The translations under genes and the position numbers were made by a program. This document shows, piece by piece, positions 1 to 7,786 of a stretch of 64,000 bases of DNA (positions within the stretch are counted from its first letter, which is position 1; each line of letters begins with the position of its first letter). The notes below the pieces were generated by a model that saw nothing but the letters and a program-made list of their open reading frames with translations, searched no databases and was not told the origin of the DNA. The stretch is from the NCBI GenBank assembly GCA_965222315.1, contig OZ244951.1:1426001-1490000 (forward strand), in the 5' to 3' direction. This DNA comes from JACKII01 sp965222315 (GTDB taxonomy: Bacteria > Pseudomonadota > Alphaproteobacteria > Bin95).

Positions 1-1202
1 ATGGCGCTCATGGCGCGAACGCCCTGCTTGATGACGCCGCTTTCTTCCGCATGCTTGCCAATCAGGAAGCCGGGGCAGTCGCACAGATAGATCACCGGCA
101 GGTGGAAGGTTTCGGCCAGGTCGCAGAATTTCTCGACCTTTTGGCAGGTCTCCGCCGTCCAGCCGCCGCCGAAGAACATCGGGTCGGACGCCATGACGGC
201 CACCGGCCAGCCATCGACGCGCGCCAAGCCCGTGATCACGGAGCGGCCATAGTACCGGCCCATCTCAAAGAAGGAGCCCTGATCCACCAGAGTCTCGACG
301 ATGGGGCGCATCTTGTACGTCTTGCGGATCTCGCGGGGGATGGCCTCTATCAGCTTCTCGTCGCAGCGGTCCGGATCGTCCGTCGGCTCCGTGCGGGGCG
401 GCAGGCCATAGACCGACGAGGGCAGGTAGGAGAGAAATTTGCGGGCCGCCTCGAACGCCTCTTCCTCCGTATCGACCGCGTGATCGATGGCGCCGGAGCG
501 GAGCGCGATCTTGGTCCCGCCGAGTTCTTCCTTGGTTAGCTTCTGGCCGGTCCATTCGACGACCGGCGGGCCGGCAACGAACAGGGCGGACTGCTTGTGC
601 ACCATGACGGCATAGTGGGTGGCGGCCAGATGCGCCGCGCCCAGGCCCGCGACCGAGCCAAGGCCGAGGCCGACACGGGGCACGGTCGCCATGTTGTTGA
701 CCACCATCTCCCAGCCACTGACGCCCGGCACATTGGCGCGGCCGGTGGTCTCAATGGTCTTCACGGAGCCGCCGCCGCCGGATCCCTCCACAAGGCGCAA
801 CAGGGGTAGGCGCAGCTCGTTCGCCATCCGCTCGCAAAGCTGATGCTTTTCCTTGATGGTCGCATCGGCCGAGCCGCCGCGCACGGTGAAGTCGTCGCCG
901 CCGATGACGACGGGCCGGCCCTCCACCTTGGCCCTGCCGAATACGAAGTTGGAGGCCATGAAGCTCTCCAGATCGTTGTTGCCGTCGTATTGGGCCATGC
1001 CGGCGATCTTGCCGATCTCGTGAAAAGAGCCCTTGTCGGCCAATAGGGCAATGCGCTCGCGCACATTGTAGCGGCCACCGTCTTTCTGGCGTTTCAACCG
1101 CATTTCCCCGCCAAGCTGTTCGGCAAAGGCTTCGCGGCGGGCAAGTTCATCCAGTTCCGGCTGCCAGGGATTGTTCTTATTTACGGGCGGGGTGGCGTTC
1201 AT
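1..1202 (-). CDS. Acyl-CoA carboxylase carboxyltransferase subunit (partial, C-terminus outside window)
   Basis: Biotin-dependent carboxyltransferase of the AccD/PccB superfamily, which moves CO2 from carboxybiotin to an acyl-CoA in the cytoplasm. 400 codons are visible; family members usually have about 510-540, so the last quarter lies off the left edge. The start is ATG at 1202, with GAGGAAA eight bases upstream. The N-terminal half has the crotonase-fold glycine run SGGGGS at residues 141-146 and the AGPPVVEWTG segment; the second carboxyltransferase half begins near residue 290 and shows CDCPGFLIG near the cut. The N-terminus does not look like the usual propionyl-CoA carboxylase PccB, so the acyl substrate is open. 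No biotin carboxylase gene is visible; it may lie further left. Confidence 0.88.
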   Translation of the reverse strand, partial: MNATPPVNKNNPWQPELDELARREAFAEQLGGEMRLKRQKDGGRYNVRERIALLADKGSFHEIGKIAGMAQYDGNNDLESFMASNFVFGRAKVEGRPVVIGGDDFTVRGGSADATIKEKHQLCERMANELRLPLLRLVEGSGGGGSVKTIETTGRANVPGVSGWEMVVNNMATVPRVGLGLGSVAGLGAAHLAATHYAVMVHKQSALFVAGPPVVEWTGQKLTKEELGGTKIALRSGAIDHAVDTEEEAFEAARKFLSYLPSSVYGLPPRTEPTDDPDRCDEKLIEAIPREIRKTYKMRPIVETLVDQGSFFEMGRYYGRSVITGLARVDGWPVAVMASDPMFFGGGWTAETCQKVEKFCDLAETFHLPVIYLCDCPGFLIGKHAEESGVIKQGVRAMSA

Positions 1203-1415
1203 CGGTTGTTTCCTCATGTCGGGCATGTTTCGCGATTGGGGGGAAGCTTACGACAGAAACCAGCAATGCCCAATGATCGGCATAAGCGGCGGAATGGCCA
1301 AGCCACGGGTCTCGCGAATTGGGGGAAAATCCGCTAAAAGCGAGTGGCGTCGGCAACCGGGGCGATTCCTGCATGCGACAGCCAATGCCCGTTAAGGAGA
1401 GAGGCTTCCCCTCGA

Positions 1416-2498
1416 ATGGACCAAGCGAGTTCCAATTCACTGGTGGCGGATACCCCGGCGGGCGTTGCTGACCAGGGTGCCTTTGGGCGTTTGGCGAGGG
1501 AAAATCTGATTTCCTTCGTGGTCGTTGCTTCCCACTCTGTGGATCGCGATCTCCGCCAGGTTGAAGCCGTCTTTGGGTTTGCCGACAAAACCTTTCAGTA
1601 TTTCGAAATCGTTGTCGTCGCCTCCATGCCGTCGCCCGAGTGGCGGGAGAAGATGCGCGATCTTGGCCTGACGGTGCGCAATATCCGCATCGTCATGGTC
1701 GACGCCACGATGGGCTATGAGGAACTGAGCACGGCAGCCCTGCGCTTCGCCATTGGCGACCTGATCGTCAGCCTGCATCCGGACGAGATCGGCATTCCCG
1801 ACATTGAGCGGCTGATGCAGCTTTGCGCCAGCGGCAAGTGGGACATGATCAAGACGTTCCACGCCCACCGCCCAAAATCGCCGGTCGAGCGGGTCGGGGC
1901 CAACATTGTCCGCTGGGGCATGCGCCTCGCGACAGGCCGGAATATCCAAACCTTTCAGGCGCGCGCCTTTGCCATGAACAGGACAGCGCTTACCAGGCTC
2001 CAGGCGGTTGGCGGGGCCATGCGCTATTTCCGCATTTTCGACCTATCCGGTCTTGTTGCCGAGGGGCGGTTTGAATTTGACGCGCCGCCGCGCCGCCACC
2101 TGCTGGGCGGCTTTGGCGAGAAACTGCGTATCGCATCCATGCTGATCTCTTCGTCTGCCGGACGGCTGGTGCTGTGGCTGGCGCTGGTCTGTGCGGTGCT
2201 GAGCCTGGGTAGCGTGTTGTTTGCAGCCGGCGCCTTCGGCATATGGCTGGTGCTGGATGAAGTAGCGCCCGGCTGGACCTCGCTCTCAATCGTTCTGTCG
2301 TTGCTGTTCAGCGCGAACTTCGGGGTGATGGCGGCGATTTGCCTTGGCCTGTTGCAAATTATCCGGCAGTCGACGCCCGACCCGGTCGAACTGTTTGCGA
2401 CCGAACTCAGCGGCGGCGATCTGTTCCAACGCGGTGACCGGCTGAACGTGGAAGGCTCGGAAAAGGAAGGCGCAATGAAACGGGGAGAGCAGGGCTGA
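1416..2498 (+). CDS. GT2-like glycosyltransferase with two C-terminal membrane segments
   Basis: Predicted inner-membrane glycosyltransferase of the GT-A fold, 360 residues. A cytoplasmic catalytic part (about residues 30-230) contains an alternating beta/alpha pattern and the short acidic motif HPDE near residue 121, where GT2 enzymes usually carry DxD. Two strongly hydrophobic segments follow (about 251-280 and 290-317), an architecture like GtrB/DPM-type polyprenyl-phosphate sugar transferases. An in-frame ATG at 1344 exists, but ATG 1416 is preferred because AAGGAGAGAGG lies just upstream and the extra residues look non-coding. Its stop overlaps the next start (TGATG), so the four genes to 5220 are probably one operon. 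Donor and acceptor sugars cannot be read from sequence. Confidence 0.75.
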   Translation: MDQASSNSLVADTPAGVADQGAFGRLARENLISFVVVASHSVDRDLRQVEAVFGFADKTFQYFEIVVVASMPSPEWREKMRDLGLTVRNIRIVMVDATMGYEELSTAALRFAIGDLIVSLHPDEIGIPDIERLMQLCASGKWDMIKTFHAHRPKSPVERVGANIVRWGMRLATGRNIQTFQARAFAMNRTALTRLQAVGGAMRYFRIFDLSGLVAEGRFEFDAPPRRHLLGGFGEKLRIASMLISSSAGRLVLWLALVCAVLSLGSVLFAAGAFGIWLVLDEVAPGWTSLSIVLSLLFSANFGVMAAICLGLLQIIRQSTPDPVELFATELSGGDLFQRGDRLNVEGSEKEGAMKRGEQG

Positions 2499-3274
2499 TG
2501 CGGCGCGCGCTGATTGGCTATACGGGATTTGTCGGCTCCAACCTGGACCGCCAGCAGGCATTCACGGACCGGTACAACTCCAAGAATTTCCGGGAGATGG
2601 CAGGGCAGCGCTTCGATGAAGTGGTCTGCGCCGGTGTGCAGGCGGTGAAGTGGTGGGCAAACCAGAACCCGGCGGAAGATTGGGCCGGTATCACACCTCT
2701 GCTCGACTTGATGGGGCAGGCCGAGATCAAACGGCTGGTCCTGATTTCGACCGTGGATGTCTATAAAAGCCCCATTGGAGTAGACGAGAACACGCCGATT
2801 GAGACCGATGGCTTGCACGCTTACGGCCTGCATCGCTGGCAGGTGGAGGAATGGGTCAGGCAACAGGTGCCGGACCACACGATAGTGCGTTTGCCGGGGC
2901 TGTTCGGCGAGGGGCTGAAAAAAAACCTGATTTTCGACCTGTTGACCGGTAAGCCGGTGGATGGCTTCGACGAGCGCTCCAGCTTTCAGTTCTATCATCT
3001 GGACCGGCTGGGGCGCGATCTGGATACGGCGGCCGGCGCTGGCCTTCACACAGTAAACTTCTCCGTGCCGCCGGTGACGGTGGCGGATGTGGCCGAGCGT
3101 GTGACGGGTGTGCCCTATGCCAACCGTACCGAAAACCCGCCGCTGCACTATGACATGCAGACGATCCATGGCGGGGCCTGGGGCGAGCCGGGCGCTTACC
3201 TGGAAAGCGCGGAAAGCTGCCTGTCGGGTATCGGGACGTTTGCCGAGGATTGGCGGCGGGAGCACGGGTCATGA
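2498..3274 (+). CDS. NAD-dependent epimerase/dehydratase-like protein (short extended SDR)
   Basis: Rossmann-fold protein of 258 residues with the nucleotide-binding motif GYTGFVGSN at residues 7-15, typical of nucleotide-sugar epimerases and dehydratases. The serine of the active-site strand is present (LISTVDVY, residue 84), but the catalytic YxxxK reads Y109-G-L-H-R113, so the usual lysine is arginine. It is shorter than classical nucleotide-sugar epimerases (about 310-340). The start overlaps the preceding stop by one base, and its own stop overlaps the next ATG (ATGA), indicating translational coupling. Context suggests it acts on the sugar used by the neighbouring glycosyltransferase, which is inference. 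Confidence 0.78.
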   Translation: MRRALIGYTGFVGSNLDRQQAFTDRYNSKNFREMAGQRFDEVVCAGVQAVKWWANQNPAEDWAGITPLLDLMGQAEIKRLVLISTVDVYKSPIGVDENTPIETDGLHAYGLHRWQVEEWVRQQVPDHTIVRLPGLFGEGLKKNLIFDLLTGKPVDGFDERSSFQFYHLDRLGRDLDTAAGAGLHTVNFSVPPVTVADVAERVTGVPYANRTENPPLHYDMQTIHGGAWGEPGAYLESAESCLSGIGTFAEDWRREHGS

Positions 3275-4086
3275 GGCTGGCGGTCAGCAATATCGGTTGG
3301 ACGGAGGCGGAGGACGCCGCCATTCTGCCGCGCCTGCGGGATGCCGGTGTGGATGCCATTGAGGTCGCACCCGGCCGCATCTTTCCCGATGTGCCCGGCG
3401 CAACCGTCGCGGAAGCTGAGGCTATCGGCGCACAGTACCGGGAGGCTGGTCTGCCGGTTGTCTCCATGCAGGCGCTGTTGTTCGGGCGGCCGGAACTGAG
3501 CTTGTTCGGCACGGCGGCGGAAGTGCAGCCGCTGCTGGACCACCTCTCTCATGTGGTAAAACTGGCAGGCGCGCTTGGCTGCGGGCCGCTGGTGTTCGGC
3601 TCGCCCCGCAACCGGCTGAAGGGCGAGAGGTCGTTCGCCGCGGCGCGGGACGAAGCCTTGCCCGTACTGCGCCGGATCGGTGCGATGGCGGAAGCGTCTG
3701 GCACGGTCTTCTGCCTGGAGGCCAACGCGTCAGACTATGGCTGCGATTTCATGACCCGACTGGCAGAAGCAGGCGACATGGCCGCTGCGGCCGGGCATCC
3801 GGGCGTCGCGCAGGTGGCCGATACGGGCAATATGATGATGATGGGGGAGGAGCCGGACGCGATCCGCGCGGTCGCCCCGCATATCCGCCATGCGCATGTG
3901 AGCGCGCCGCAACTGGGACCGGTCGCGGCGCAGGCGGCATTCGTCGAACGGGTGATCCCGGTGCTGCGCGATGTGGGCTATGACAGTGTGGTGACCGTCG
4001 AGATGCGGCCCGGCGAAGGCGATGATCCGACCAGCGAATTGTTCACCGCAATTGGGCTGCTGCGCGGCCTGATCGACCGGGGCTGA
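3271..4086 (+). CDS. Sugar phosphate isomerase/epimerase-like TIM-barrel protein
   Basis: 271-residue member of the xylose-isomerase-like/AP-endonuclease-2 TIM-barrel superfamily. Conserved metal-ligand style motifs appear in order: FCLEANASDY, VADTGNMM, HIRHAHVSAP and VTVEMRPGEG, which place Glu/Asp/His/Glu ligands at the strand ends. The ATG at 3271 overlaps the previous stop as ATGA; an in-frame GTG-type start seven codons upstream is less likely. The next gene follows after three bases. It probably isomerises or epimerises a ketose or keto-sugar made or consumed by the adjacent SDR and FAD enzymes. The exact substrate is unknown. Confidence 0.8.
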   Translation: MRLAVSNIGWTEAEDAAILPRLRDAGVDAIEVAPGRIFPDVPGATVAEAEAIGAQYREAGLPVVSMQALLFGRPELSLFGTAAEVQPLLDHLSHVVKLAGALGCGPLVFGSPRNRLKGERSFAAARDEALPVLRRIGAMAEASGTVFCLEANASDYGCDFMTRLAEAGDMAAAAGHPGVAQVADTGNMMMMGEEPDAIRAVAPHIRHAHVSAPQLGPVAAQAAFVERVIPVLRDVGYDSVVTVEMRPGEGDDPTSELFTAIGLLRGLIDRG

Positions 4087-4089
4087 CTG

Positions 4090-5220
4090 TTGACTGACGC
4101 CGGGCCGGAGCGTTTTGAGGCAATCATCGTTGGCGGCGGGTTTTATGGCTGTTGCCTCGCGCTCTACATGCGCAGCGTCGCAGACAATGTGGTGGTGGTG
4201 GAGGCGGAAAGCGATTTGCTGACCCGCGCATCCCTGGTGAATCAGGCGCGGGTGCATACCGGCTTTCACTATCCGCGCAGCTTCGTGACGGCGCGGCGGT
4301 CGCTGGCGCTCTATGAGCGGTTCATGGCCGATTTTGCAGACTGCATCGTCGATGATTTTCAGATGCTGTACGCCATTGCCCGCAATGGCTCCAAGGTGAC
4401 TGCGCAGCGTTTCCTCAAGATGTTCGAGGGGATGGGGGCGCCGATCGCGCCGGCCAGCAAGGCGGAGCGCGGCCTGTTTAATCGGGATCTGATCGAAGAT
4501 GTCTGGCGTTGCCGGGAGTTTGCGTTTGACGCCGTCCGCCTGCGCCACCTGATGCGCGAACGGTTAGAGCGCGCGGGCGTGCATATCTTGACGGAGACGC
4601 GGGTCAATCGCATAGAGCCGGAACCCGGCCGGATTCATGTGACGCTGGAGAGCGGCGGGCCGATGGTTGCACCGGTGGTGTTCGACGCCACCTACGGCCA
4701 ATTCGCCAACCAGATGGGCGGGAACTACCAGGCCATACCGCTGAAGTACGAACTGGCGGAAATCGCCTTGGTCGAGCCGCCGCCGGAATTCGCTGGTCTG
4801 GGCGTGACGGTCATGGATGGGCCGTTTTTCTCCGTGATGCCCTATCCGGCCGCCGACTGCTATTCGCTGACCCATGTGCGCTACACCCCGCACCGGGCCT
4901 GGACCTCCGCTGAAAGCCCCATTGACGTGCCGGTGCCGGATGGTTCGCTCTGGATGCATATGCAGCGGGACGCGCAGCGCTATCTGCCCGTGCTGGCAGG
5001 TTTGCGGCCGGTCGGCGCGCGGTATGAAATCAAGACGGTGCTGCTGCGCAACGAAAGCGACGATGGCCGCCCCATCATGCTGCACCGGAACGCGGTGAAC
5101 CCGGACTATATGACCGTGCTCGGCGGCAAGCTTGACAATATCTATGATTTATTTGAGGCACTGAACGAACGCGGGGGCAAGTTTGCGCGGGCTTCTGCAG
5201 CATTGGCGTTGGGCGCCTGA
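4090..5220 (+). CDS. FAD-dependent oxidoreductase (DAO-type)
   Basis: 376-residue flavoprotein with an N-terminal FAD-binding dinucleotide fold: GGGFYG at about residues 14-19, closed by an acidic VVVVEAE strand end. The rest resembles D-amino-acid oxidase/glycerol-3-phosphate dehydrogenase-like oxidoreductases, with a motif near residue 50 (QARVHTGFHYPRS) that probably contacts the flavin. The start is a TTG at 4090, three bases after the upstream stop; no in-frame ATG fits better. It is the last gene of the four-gene cassette. It may oxidise a sugar hydroxyl or amino group for surface glycan synthesis; that role is inferred from neighbours only. Confidence 0.8.
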   Translation: MTDAGPERFEAIIVGGGFYGCCLALYMRSVADNVVVVEAESDLLTRASLVNQARVHTGFHYPRSFVTARRSLALYERFMADFADCIVDDFQMLYAIARNGSKVTAQRFLKMFEGMGAPIAPASKAERGLFNRDLIEDVWRCREFAFDAVRLRHLMRERLERAGVHILTETRVNRIEPEPGRIHVTLESGGPMVAPVVFDATYGQFANQMGGNYQAIPLKYELAEIALVEPPPEFAGLGVTVMDGPFFSVMPYPAADCYSLTHVRYTPHRAWTSAESPIDVPVPDGSLWMHMQRDAQRYLPVLAGLRPVGARYEIKTVLLRNESDDGRPIMLHRNAVNPDYMTVLGGKLDNIYDLFEALNERGGKFARASAALALGA

Positions 5221-5320
5221 CGGTTCGCGGTTACTGGGAGTGGTCAAGCAACAGCCTTGAACCTAAGTGGCGATAGCAGCACCCGCGTTAATGTCTTAAT
5301 TATTGCGTCACATGCCATGG

Positions 5321-5343
5321 CCCTGATCCATTTTGAATCAGGG
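5321..5343 (-). terminator. Hairpin after the 5.4-kb microprotein ORF
   Basis: Perfect 7-bp inverted repeat (CCCTGAT and ATCAGGG) around a 9-base loop, starting eight bases beyond the microprotein stop codon. There is no U-tract, so it may be a weak terminator or an mRNA-protecting stem rather than a classical intrinsic terminator. Confidence 0.4.
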
Positions 5344-5351
5344 GGTATGTC

Positions 5352-5435
5352 TTAGATCACTGCGCTGGCAGCGAGGCCGATAACCACCACCGAGCCCAGC
5401 AGCAACCATTTGAAAACCCTTGTGTTACTCCCCAT
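5352..5435 (-). CDS. Putative 27-residue single-pass membrane microprotein
   Basis: Minus-strand ORF with ATG at 5435 and TAA at 5352. The product has a short polar N-terminus (MGSNTRVFK) and then a hydrophobic helix of about 17 residues (WLLLGSVVVIGLAASAVI), so it would be a one-helix inner-membrane peptide. AAAAGGG lies about ten bases upstream of the ATG. A strong promoter (5522-5550) would give a leader of about 80 bases, and a hairpin follows the stop. No family is recognised. The complete promoter-leader-RBS-ORF-hairpin arrangement argues for a gene, but the ORF is short enough that chance cannot be excluded. Confidence 0.42.
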   Translation of the reverse strand: MGSNTRVFKWLLLGSVVVIGLAASAVI

Positions 5436-5521
5436 GACGCATTCCCTTTTGTGATTTCCAACACATCGTGACTGTCTACTGTACCCGCCCGTTCCAGCGA
5501 CACTCTATCTTTTATGTTCGT

Positions 5522-5550
5522 ATATTACATTTTTCGCTTACAAATTGCAA
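5522..5550 (-). promoter_or_regulatory. Sigma-70-type promoter for the microprotein
   Basis: Read on the minus strand: TTGCAA (5550-5545), a 17-base spacer and TAATAT (5527-5522). Both hexamers are close to consensus and the spacing is optimal. Transcription would start near 5515 and run into the ORF at 5435-5352. Confidence 0.6.
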
Positions 5551-5787
5551 CAGATAAGCTCTTCAAAAAATACGGCTGTAGGGTGGCTGCCGGATTTTGG
5601 GTATCGCCATTGATTCAGTGTGCTTGGCCGATGTTGATTCCGCTAGCCGCCTCTGCAGGATAGGGTTGGAAGCGTTTACATCGGGTTAGCGGGCGCTGGG
5701 TCAGGAAGGGCCAGCCTTCTAATTGGCGGCTCGTTCGATCTGTGGCAAGGTTCCGCCGTGGTGGGACAAACGGCGGGAGTATTCAGG

Positions 5788-6732
5788 ATGACGTTGCCAC
5801 TGGCCTCAAAAATTACGTTCGGCCTGCATGCGCAATTGCCCAATCCAGCAGAGGCCCGGCGGTTGGTGCGCTTGGCGGAGGAGGGTGGCTTTTCCGCTAT
5901 CGCCGTGGGCGATCATCTGGCCTTCGCGCTGCCGATTCTGGACCCGTTCGTGCAATTGGCGCAGGTGGCGACGCTGTCGGAGACGCTGAATGTGCGCACG
6001 TCGGTCTACCTGCTGCCATTGCGGCATCCGACACCGGTTGCGAAGCAGGCCGCCACACTGGACCTGATCAGCGGCGGCCGCTTCATCATGGGCTTGGGCG
6101 TAGGCGGCGAGTTTCCCGGCGAGTTCGCAGCAGCTGGCGTCCCGCATAACCAGCGAGGTGCCCGGCTGGACGAGGGGATTGCGGTGCTGCGTAAGCTCTG
6201 GACCGGCGAGCCCGTCAGTCATGAAGGACGTTTTTTCAGCTTCCCGGAAACCCAGATGCTGCCGGCGCCAGCCAAGCAAGGCGGGCCACCACTTTGGGTG
6301 GGGGGCCGGACGGCGGCTGCTTTCCGGCGGGCGGGTACGTTGTGCGACGGCTATATCAGCTATGTGGTGACGCCGGACCAGTTCCGGGACGCCCTGGACG
6401 AGATCAGCCGGCATTTCGAGGCGGCCAAGCGTGACTTGCCGGAATATGGGGCGGCGCACCTCTTGTTCATGCGCCTCGGGCCGACTTACGAACAGGCCTA
6501 TGACGATGCGAACGCGTTGCTCTCGAAGCGCTATGCCATGGATTTTTCGCGCGCGACCAAGCGCTATGCAGCATTGGGACAGCCAGAAGATATTGCCGAA
6601 GCGATAAACAAGTTCTACGAGGCGGGCGCCCGGCACCTGGAACTGGAATTCCTGGGGTCAATTGAGGAACGGAATGCGCAGATTGAGCAATTCGGCCGGG
6701 AAGTGAAGCCGCTGCTGAGTTTCGCCGCATAA
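5788..6732 (+). CDS. LLM-class (luciferase-like) flavin-dependent oxidoreductase
   Basis: TIM-barrel monooxygenase/oxidoreductase of the bacterial luciferase-like family, 314 residues from the ATG at 5788. Features are the N-terminal AEEGGFSAIAVGDHL strand, the LISGGRFIMGLGVGGEF flavin-phosphate region near residues 90-110, and PPLWVGGRT near 170. An in-frame GTG ten codons earlier (5758) is possible, but CGGGAG upstream of 5788 supports the ATG. The cofactor could be FMN or F420; no F420-synthesis gene is in the window. It stands alone, followed by tRNA-Pro on the other strand, so the substrate is unknown. Confidence 0.85.
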   Translation: MTLPLASKITFGLHAQLPNPAEARRLVRLAEEGGFSAIAVGDHLAFALPILDPFVQLAQVATLSETLNVRTSVYLLPLRHPTPVAKQAATLDLISGGRFIMGLGVGGEFPGEFAAAGVPHNQRGARLDEGIAVLRKLWTGEPVSHEGRFFSFPETQMLPAPAKQGGPPLWVGGRTAAAFRRAGTLCDGYISYVVTPDQFRDALDEISRHFEAAKRDLPEYGAAHLLFMRLGPTYEQAYDDANALLSKRYAMDFSRATKRYAALGQPEDIAEAINKFYEAGARHLELEFLGSIEERNAQIEQFGREVKPLLSFAA

Positions 6733-6769
6733 TGAGGGGGATAGAGTAAATAAGGGAACTGGGCAGTAA

Positions 6770-6846
6770 TGGTCGGAGCGGCGGGATTCGAACCCACGAC
6801 CTCCTGTCCCCCAGACAGGCGCGCTACCAAGCTGCGCCACGCTCCG
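6770..6846 (-). tRNA. tRNA-Pro (GGG)
   Basis: 77-base tRNA on the minus strand including an encoded CCA. The acceptor stem CGGAGCG/CGCTCCG is perfect, with discriminator A. The D-arm reads GCGCAGCTTGGTAGCGC, the T-arm GGTTCGAATCC, and the anticodon loop CTGGGGG gives anticodon GGG, reading CCC/CCU proline codons. It sits just downstream of the merR-like gene, the usual alphaproteobacterial arrangement. Confidence 0.97.
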
Positions 6847-6857
6847 ACAAGGCGAGG

Positions 6858-6886
6858 AACATAGCGGCGGCCTTCGCCGATGGCAA
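6858..6886 (-). promoter_or_regulatory. Candidate promoter of tRNA-Pro
   Basis: On the minus strand TTGCCA (6886-6881), a 17-base spacer and TATGTT (6863-6858). The predicted start near 6851 is only about five bases before the mature tRNA 5' end, a spacing common for tRNA genes. It begins immediately after the merR-like stop codon. Confidence 0.5.
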
Positions 6887-7354
6887 TCAGTCCGTGCCGC
6901 GAACCGGCGGTATTGGGCCGCCATTGGCGATACTGCGCGCCTCCGCCGCAAGCGCCGCGAGGTCTCCGGCAATGTCCCTTGGCAAGGGAGCGGGGCGGGC
7001 TGCGGTAGCATCTTCCGCCGGCGCGCGTCGCTCTGACGTGGCGCCGGCCGGTTCGGCCTGTGCCAGGGCGTCGAGCAGATCCGGCGATTGGAGGCCTTGC
7101 AGCAGTTTCTGGGCACCACGGATTGTCAGCCCGTCATCGTGCAGCAGCCGCTTGATTCGATGGAGAAGCTCAATGTCGGCGGGCCGGTAGTAACGGCGCC
7201 CGCCAGCGCGCGTCAGCGGCTTGAGCCGGGTAAACTTGGTTTCCCAGAAGCGCAACACATGCGGCTCCACCCCGACCTCCGCCGCAGCCTCGCCGATCGT
7301 GCGAAAGGCGTCGGCGCTCTTGGCGCGGCCTGCGGGTGGCGTCGGAGGAGGCAT
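6887..7354 (-). CDS. MerR-family transcriptional regulator
   Basis: DNA-binding regulator with an N-terminal winged helix-turn-helix of MerR type (FRTIGEAAAEVGVEPHVLRF, then the wing GGRRYYRP), followed by an Ala/Pro-rich C-terminal tail without a visible cysteine-based metal site. The start chosen is ATG 7354: AAGGGG lies nine bases upstream, overlapping the ihfA stop. The longer reading from 7396 would overlap ihfA by 29 bases and has no ribosome site. This gene follows ihfA in very many alphaproteobacteria, but its regulon is not known. Confidence 0.88.
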   Translation of the reverse strand: MPPPTPPAGRAKSADAFRTIGEAAAEVGVEPHVLRFWETKFTRLKPLTRAGGRRYYRPADIELLHRIKRLLHDDGLTIRGAQKLLQGLQSPDLLDALAQAEPAGATSERRAPAEDATAARPAPLPRDIAGDLAALAAEARSIANGGPIPPVRGTD

Positions 7355-7367
7355 CGCCGCCTGCCCC

Positions 7368-7694
7368 TTAATCGAGGCCGTCGTCCGCCGCTCCATCTTG
7401 CACGATACCGTTCAAGCGGTCGCGCAGGATATTGGAGGGGCGGAATACCAGCACGCTCCGCGGGGCGATGCGGGCCGCTTCACCGGTTTTCGGATTGCGT
7501 CCCCACCGCTCCCCCTTGTCGCGGACAAGGAAGCTGCCGAAGGATGAAATCTTGACCGGTTCACCCCGAACCAGCGCATCGGAGATTTCATCTAAGATCG
7601 ACTCAACCAGTTCCGAGGCATCGACCCGTGACAGGCCGATCTCACTGCAGACCGCCTCACACAAATCAGCTCGCGTTAATGTTTGCCCAGCCAT
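7368..7694 (-). CDS. ihfA: Integration host factor subunit alpha
   Basis: 108-residue HU/IHF-family DNA-bending protein. The start MAGQTLTRADL at 7694 has GAGGGA about eight bases upstream. The DNA-binding beta-arm region KISSFGSFLVRDKGERWGRNP and the conserved Arg-Asn-Pro turn are intact. IHF-alpha pairs with IHF-beta to bend DNA in replication, recombination and transcription. It sits in the plsX-fabH-ihfA-merR order expected for the class. The longer reading to 7718 adds eight residues without a ribosome site. Confidence 0.95.
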   Translation of the reverse strand: MAGQTLTRADLCEAVCSEIGLSRVDASELVESILDEISDALVRGEPVKISSFGSFLVRDKGERWGRNPKTGEAARIAPRSVLVFRPSNILRDRLNGIVQDGAADDGLD

Positions 7695-7786
7695 GTCCAA
7701 GTTCCCTCTTTCGTGCACTTACATCAGTACGAAAGGAGAAGATTGTCAACCGTTGATGTCAGAAAAACCGGCTCTTTAGAGGCTGC

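Larger units (their letters stand above)
5221..5787. other. AT-richer intergenic gap holding a microprotein gene
   Basis: The gap between the FAD oxidoreductase and the luciferase-like gene is less GC-rich than its flanks. It contains a hairpin at 5321-5343, a short ORF at 5352-5435 on the minus strand and a near-consensus sigma-70 promoter at 5522-5550 on the same strand. Nothing convincing is seen in 5551-5787 apart from the leader of the next gene. Confidence 0.6.

Noticed and set aside
2024..3265. 413-codon minus-strand ORF opposite the glycosyltransferase and SDR genes
   Set aside because: Overlaps two coupled, motif-bearing genes; composition is shadow-like.
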